Shown piece after piece: positions 61,388-64,000 of a stretch of DNA of 64,000 bases. Location: NCBI GenBank assembly GCA_021555075.1, contig JAKGBX010000001.1:1116001-1180000 (forward strand). Direction: 5' to 3'. Numbering within the stretch: position 1 is the first letter of the stretch; each line of letters starts with the position of its first letter. A program made the position numbers and the translations under genes. The DNA is from Rhodobacteraceae bacterium LMO-JJ12. Its GTDB lineage: Bacteria > Pseudomonadota > Alphaproteobacteria > Rhodobacterales > Rhodobacteraceae. Under the pieces are notes generated by a model. It did no database searches and had not been told where the DNA came from. It saw nothing but the letters and a program-made list of their open reading frames with translations.

Positions 61388-64000
61388 TTACTTGATGGTG
61401 AGCGCGTCATCGATGAGCGCTTCTTGTTGTGCTTTGTGCTGCTTGGCGAGGCCGGTGGCGGGCGATGCGCTTGCAGGTCGGCCAGCATAGGTGGGACGCG
61501 TGGTCTTGGCGTTAATGCGTTGCAGCACCCATTCGATATTGGGTTCGATGAAGTTCCAGCCACCCTGGTTCTTGGGCTCTTCCTGACACCAGACCATATC
61601 GGCCCCCTTGAAGCGTTCGAGTTCCTTGACAAGGCTCAACGCCGGGAAGGGGTAGAACTGTTCGATCCTGAGCAGATAGACATCGTCGATCCCGCGCGCA
61701 TCGCGTTCTTCCAGAAGGTCATAATAGACCTTGCCCGAACACATCACCACGCGTTTGATATCCTTGTCTTTTGCCAGTTTGGTGTCGGAATTGCCCTTCT
61801 GAGCATCATCCCAAAGCACCCGGTGGAAGCTCGACCCGGTGGTGAAATCCTCGGTCTTGCTGACCGCCATCTTGTGACGCAAAAGCGATTTCGGCGTCAT
61901 CAGGATCAGCGGTTTGCGGAAACTGCGGTGCAGCTGGCGGCGCAGGATGTGGAAATAATTGGCCGGGGTGGTGCAATTGGCCACGATCCAGTTGTCGCCG
62001 CCACACATTTGCAGGAACCGTTCCAGACGTGCCGAGGAATGTTCCGGCCCTTGCCCTTCATAACCATGCGGCAGCAGCACAACGAGGCCGGACATGCGCA
62101 GCCACTTGGCCTCGCCCGAGCTGATGAATTGATCGAACATGATTTGAGCGCCATTGGCGAAATCTCCAAATTGCGCCTCCCAGAGGGTCAGCGCGTTTGG
62201 CTCGGCAAGGCTGAAACCATATTCAAAGCCCAACACCGCGTATTCGCTGAGCATCGAGTCGATGACATCGTAGTGCGCCTGCCCTTCGCGGATGTTGTTG
62301 AGCGGGTAGTAGCGCTCTTCCGTTTCCTGATCGATAAAGCCCGAATGGCGCTGGGAAAATGTGCCGCGGGTAGAATCCTGGCCCGATAGGCGCACCGGAT
62401 AACCCTCAAGCAGCAGCGAGCCGAAGGCCAGAGCCTCGCCCGTGGCCCAGTCGAAATTCTTGCCGCTGTCGAACATCTCTTGCTTGGCATCGAGCAGGCG
62501 GCCAACCGTGCGGTGAAGAGGGAAATCATCGGGCGCACGGGTCAGCGCGGTACCGATATCGGCCATGGTCTCGGGTTTGATCGCGGTTTCACCACGATCA
62601 TATTCATCCTGGTTGCGCCGGTCGAGATGGCTCCAGCGGCCATCCAGCCAATCGGCCTTGTTGGGCTTGTATTCCTTGCCGGATTCAAACTCATCATTGA
62701 GATAGGCTTGAAACGCGGCCTTCATGTCCTCAATCTCGCCCTCGGGGATCAGACCGTCCTGCACCAGACGCTCGGTATAGAGGCTGAGCGTGGTCTTGTG
62801 GCGCTTGATGTTCTTATACATCAAGGGGTTGGTGAACATCGGCTCATCGCCTTCGTTATGGCCAAAGCGGCGATAGCAGAAGATGTCGATGACCACGTCC
62901 TTGTGGAACTTCTGGCGGAACTCGGTTGCCACCTTGGCGGCATGCACCACCGCTTCGGGGTCGTCACCATTGACATGAAAAATCGGCGCTTCGACCATCA
63001 GTGCAATGTCGGTTGGATAGGGCGACGAGCGGCTGAAATGCGGCGCGGTGGTAAAGCCGATCTGGTTGTTGACGACGATATGGATGGTGCCACCGGTGCG
63101 GTGCCCCTTGAGGCCCGAAAGCCCGAAACATTCGGCCACAACGCCCTGGCCTGCAAAGGCTGCATCGCCGTGCAGCAATACGGGAATGACTTTGGTGCGG
63201 TCCTTGTCGTTGAGCTGTTCCTGTTTGGCGCGCACCTTGCCGATCACTACCGGATTGACCGCTTCGAGGTGGCTTGGGTTGGCGGTCAGGCTGAGGTGGA
63301 CGGTATTGCCGTCAAATTCGCGATCCGAGCTGGCGCCGAGGTGGTATTTCACATCGCCCGAGCCATCGACGTCTTCGGGTTTGAAGCTGCCGCCCTGGAA
63401 CTCGTTAAAAATCGCGCGATAAGGTTTGGCCAGAACATTGGCCAGCACCGAAAGGCGGCCACGGTGCGGCATGCCGATCACCACTTCCTTTGCCCCTAGG
63501 CTGCCGCCGCGCTTGATGATCTGCTCCATCGCCGGGATCAGCGCCTCGCCGCCATCAAGGCCAAAGCGTTTGGTGCCCATGTATTTCACATGCAGGAATT
63601 TCTCAAAGCCCTCGGCCTCGACAAGTTTGTTGAGGATCGCCTTGCGCCCCTCGCGGGTGAAGTTGATTTCCTTGCCGTAACCCTCAATCCGCTCTTTCAG
63701 CCAACCGGCTTCTTCGGGATTGGAAATATGCATGTATTGCAACGCAAACGTGCCGCAATAGGTGCGCTTCACGATATCGGTGATCTGGCGCATTGTTGCG
63801 AAATCGAGCCCCAGAACCTGATCAATGAAAATCGGGCGGTCCATGTCGGCTTCAGTGAAGCCGTATGAGGCCGGGTCAAGTTCGGGATGCGGCGCATTGG
63901 CATGCATGCCAAGCGGGTCGAGATCGGCCACCAGATGACCACGGATGCGGTAGGCCCGGATGATCATCAAAGCGCGGATGCTGTCGAGAACGGCGCGTTT
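61388..64000 (-). CDS. odhA: 2-oxoglutarate dehydrogenase E1, N-terminus beyond window
   Basis: About 870 residues are visible, and the frame is still open at the window edge, so roughly 110-120 N-terminal residues are missing compared with the usual length near 985. Visible motifs include MPHRGRLSVLANVLAKP, the thiamine-diphosphate site GDAAFAGQGVVAECF with NNQIGFTT, and RRFGHNEGDEP. The enzyme decarboxylates 2-oxoglutarate and passes the succinyl group to OdhB. It begins the row odhA-odhB-orphan-MAPEG-zinc-ribbon-lpd. Confidence 0.96.
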   Translation of the reverse strand, partial: KRAVLDSIRALMIIRAYRIRGHLVADLDPLGMHANAPHPELDPASYGFTEADMDRPIFIDQVLGLDFATMRQITDIVKRTYCGTFALQYMHISNPEEAGWLKERIEGYGKEINFTREGRKAILNKLVEAEGFEKFLHVKYMGTKRFGLDGGEALIPAMEQIIKRGGSLGAKEVVIGMPHRGRLSVLANVLAKPYRAIFNEFQGGSFKPEDVDGSGDVKYHLGASSDREFDGNTVHLSLTANPSHLEAVNPVVIGKVRAKQEQLNDKDRTKVIPVLLHGDAAFAGQGVVAECFGLSGLKGHRTGGTIHIVVNNQIGFTTAPHFSRSSPYPTDIALMVEAPIFHVNGDDPEAVVHAAKVATEFRQKFHKDVVIDIFCYRRFGHNEGDEPMFTNPLMYKNIKRHKTTLSLYTERLVQDGLIPEGEIEDMKAAFQAYLNDEFESGKEYKPNKADWLDGRWSHLDRRNQDEYDRGETAIKPETMADIGTALTRAPDDFPLHRTVGRLLDAKQEMFDSGKNFDWATGEALAFGSLLLEGYPVRLSGQDSTRGTFSQRHSGFIDQETEERYYPLNNIREGQAHYDVIDSMLSEYAVLGFEYGFSLAEPNALTLWEAQFGDFANGAQIMFDQFISSGEAKWLRMSGLVVLLPHGYEGQGPEHSSARLERFLQMCGGDNWIVANCTTPANYFHILRRQLHRSFRKPLILMTPKSLLRHKMAVSKTEDFTTGSSFHRVLWDDAQKGNSDTKLAKDKDIKRVVMCSGKVYYDLLEERDARGIDDVYLLRIEQFYPFPALSLVKELERFKGADMVWCQEEPKNQGGWNFIEPNIEWVLQRINAKTTRPTYAGRPASASPATGLAKQHKAQQEALIDDALTIK

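Noticed and set aside
60272-62389. 705-codon plus-strand open frame across odhB and odhA
   Set aside because: Antisense to two well-conserved enzymes, with Gly/Arg/His-rich low-complexity content and no family motif.

Overview
This window is chromosomal DNA of an alphaproteobacterium, almost certainly order Rhodobacterales (Roseobacter-like). The support is indirect but consistent: G+C near 60% in most genes, a PutR-type Lrp regulator divergent from a PutA that lacks a DNA-binding domain, arginase plus ornithine cyclodeaminase downstream, a FolB with a long C-terminal extension in a folB-folP-glmM row, a two-lipoyl-domain OdhB with a MAPEG gene and lpd in the same row, an H-NOX/diguanylate cyclase pair, and a Hint-domain protein. 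No phage, complete insertion sequence or CRISPR array was seen.

Layout. 1-4.9 kb: end of a leucine catabolic (liu) operon (small membrane protein, methylcrotonyl-CoA carboxylase alpha, a GST, HMG-CoA lyase, methylglutaconyl-CoA hydratase). 5.4-7.2 kb: H-NOX and diguanylate cyclase. 7.3-13.5 kb: putR/putA, arginase and ornithine cyclodeaminase, a route from arginine through ornithine and proline to glutamate. 13.7-22.2 kb: Hint protein, rpsD, hisC-tyrA-extensin, folB-folP-glmM. 22.4-28.8 kb: PEBP-like protein, ilvC divergent from two Lrp genes and an aminotransferase, a ubiquinone hydroxylase, a HAD phosphatase. 28.8-36.1 kb: GntR regulator, a membrane glycosyltransferase with a GspE_N/MshEN-like N-terminus, carA, yqeY, and a large beta-helix protein. 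36.1-43.4 kb: HxlR regulator with NTF2-like and SDR genes, an outer-membrane-like protein, a PLD enzyme, two UspA proteins and a zinc-ribbon protein. 43.5-47.8 kb: an AT-rich orphan gene after uvrB, an NDUFS4-like complex I subunit, two convergent tRNA-Arg genes. 47.8-51.6 kb: histidine kinase, flavin disulfide oxidoreductase and TVP38 row. 51.8-56.9 kb: rpmH-rnpA-yidD, then ftsE-ftsX-plsC-FMN protein. 57-64 kb: lpd-(Zn ribbon)-MAPEG-orphan-odhB-odhA on the minus strand; odhA runs off the window.

Most of the window is core metabolism. The least explained parts are two AT-rich orphan genes. Each begins with GTG one nucleotide after the stop codon of a conserved gene (uvrB, odhB); one ends in an SSB-like acidic tail and the other has a degenerate HEPN-like motif. 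Other points of interest are the FolB extension, which resembles a degenerate amino-acid-kinase fold, the atypical haem-pocket residues of the H-NOX protein, a c-di-GMP-sensor-like domain fused to a glycosyltransferase, and several candidate operators. All identifications are from reading the translated sequence; no database search was run.
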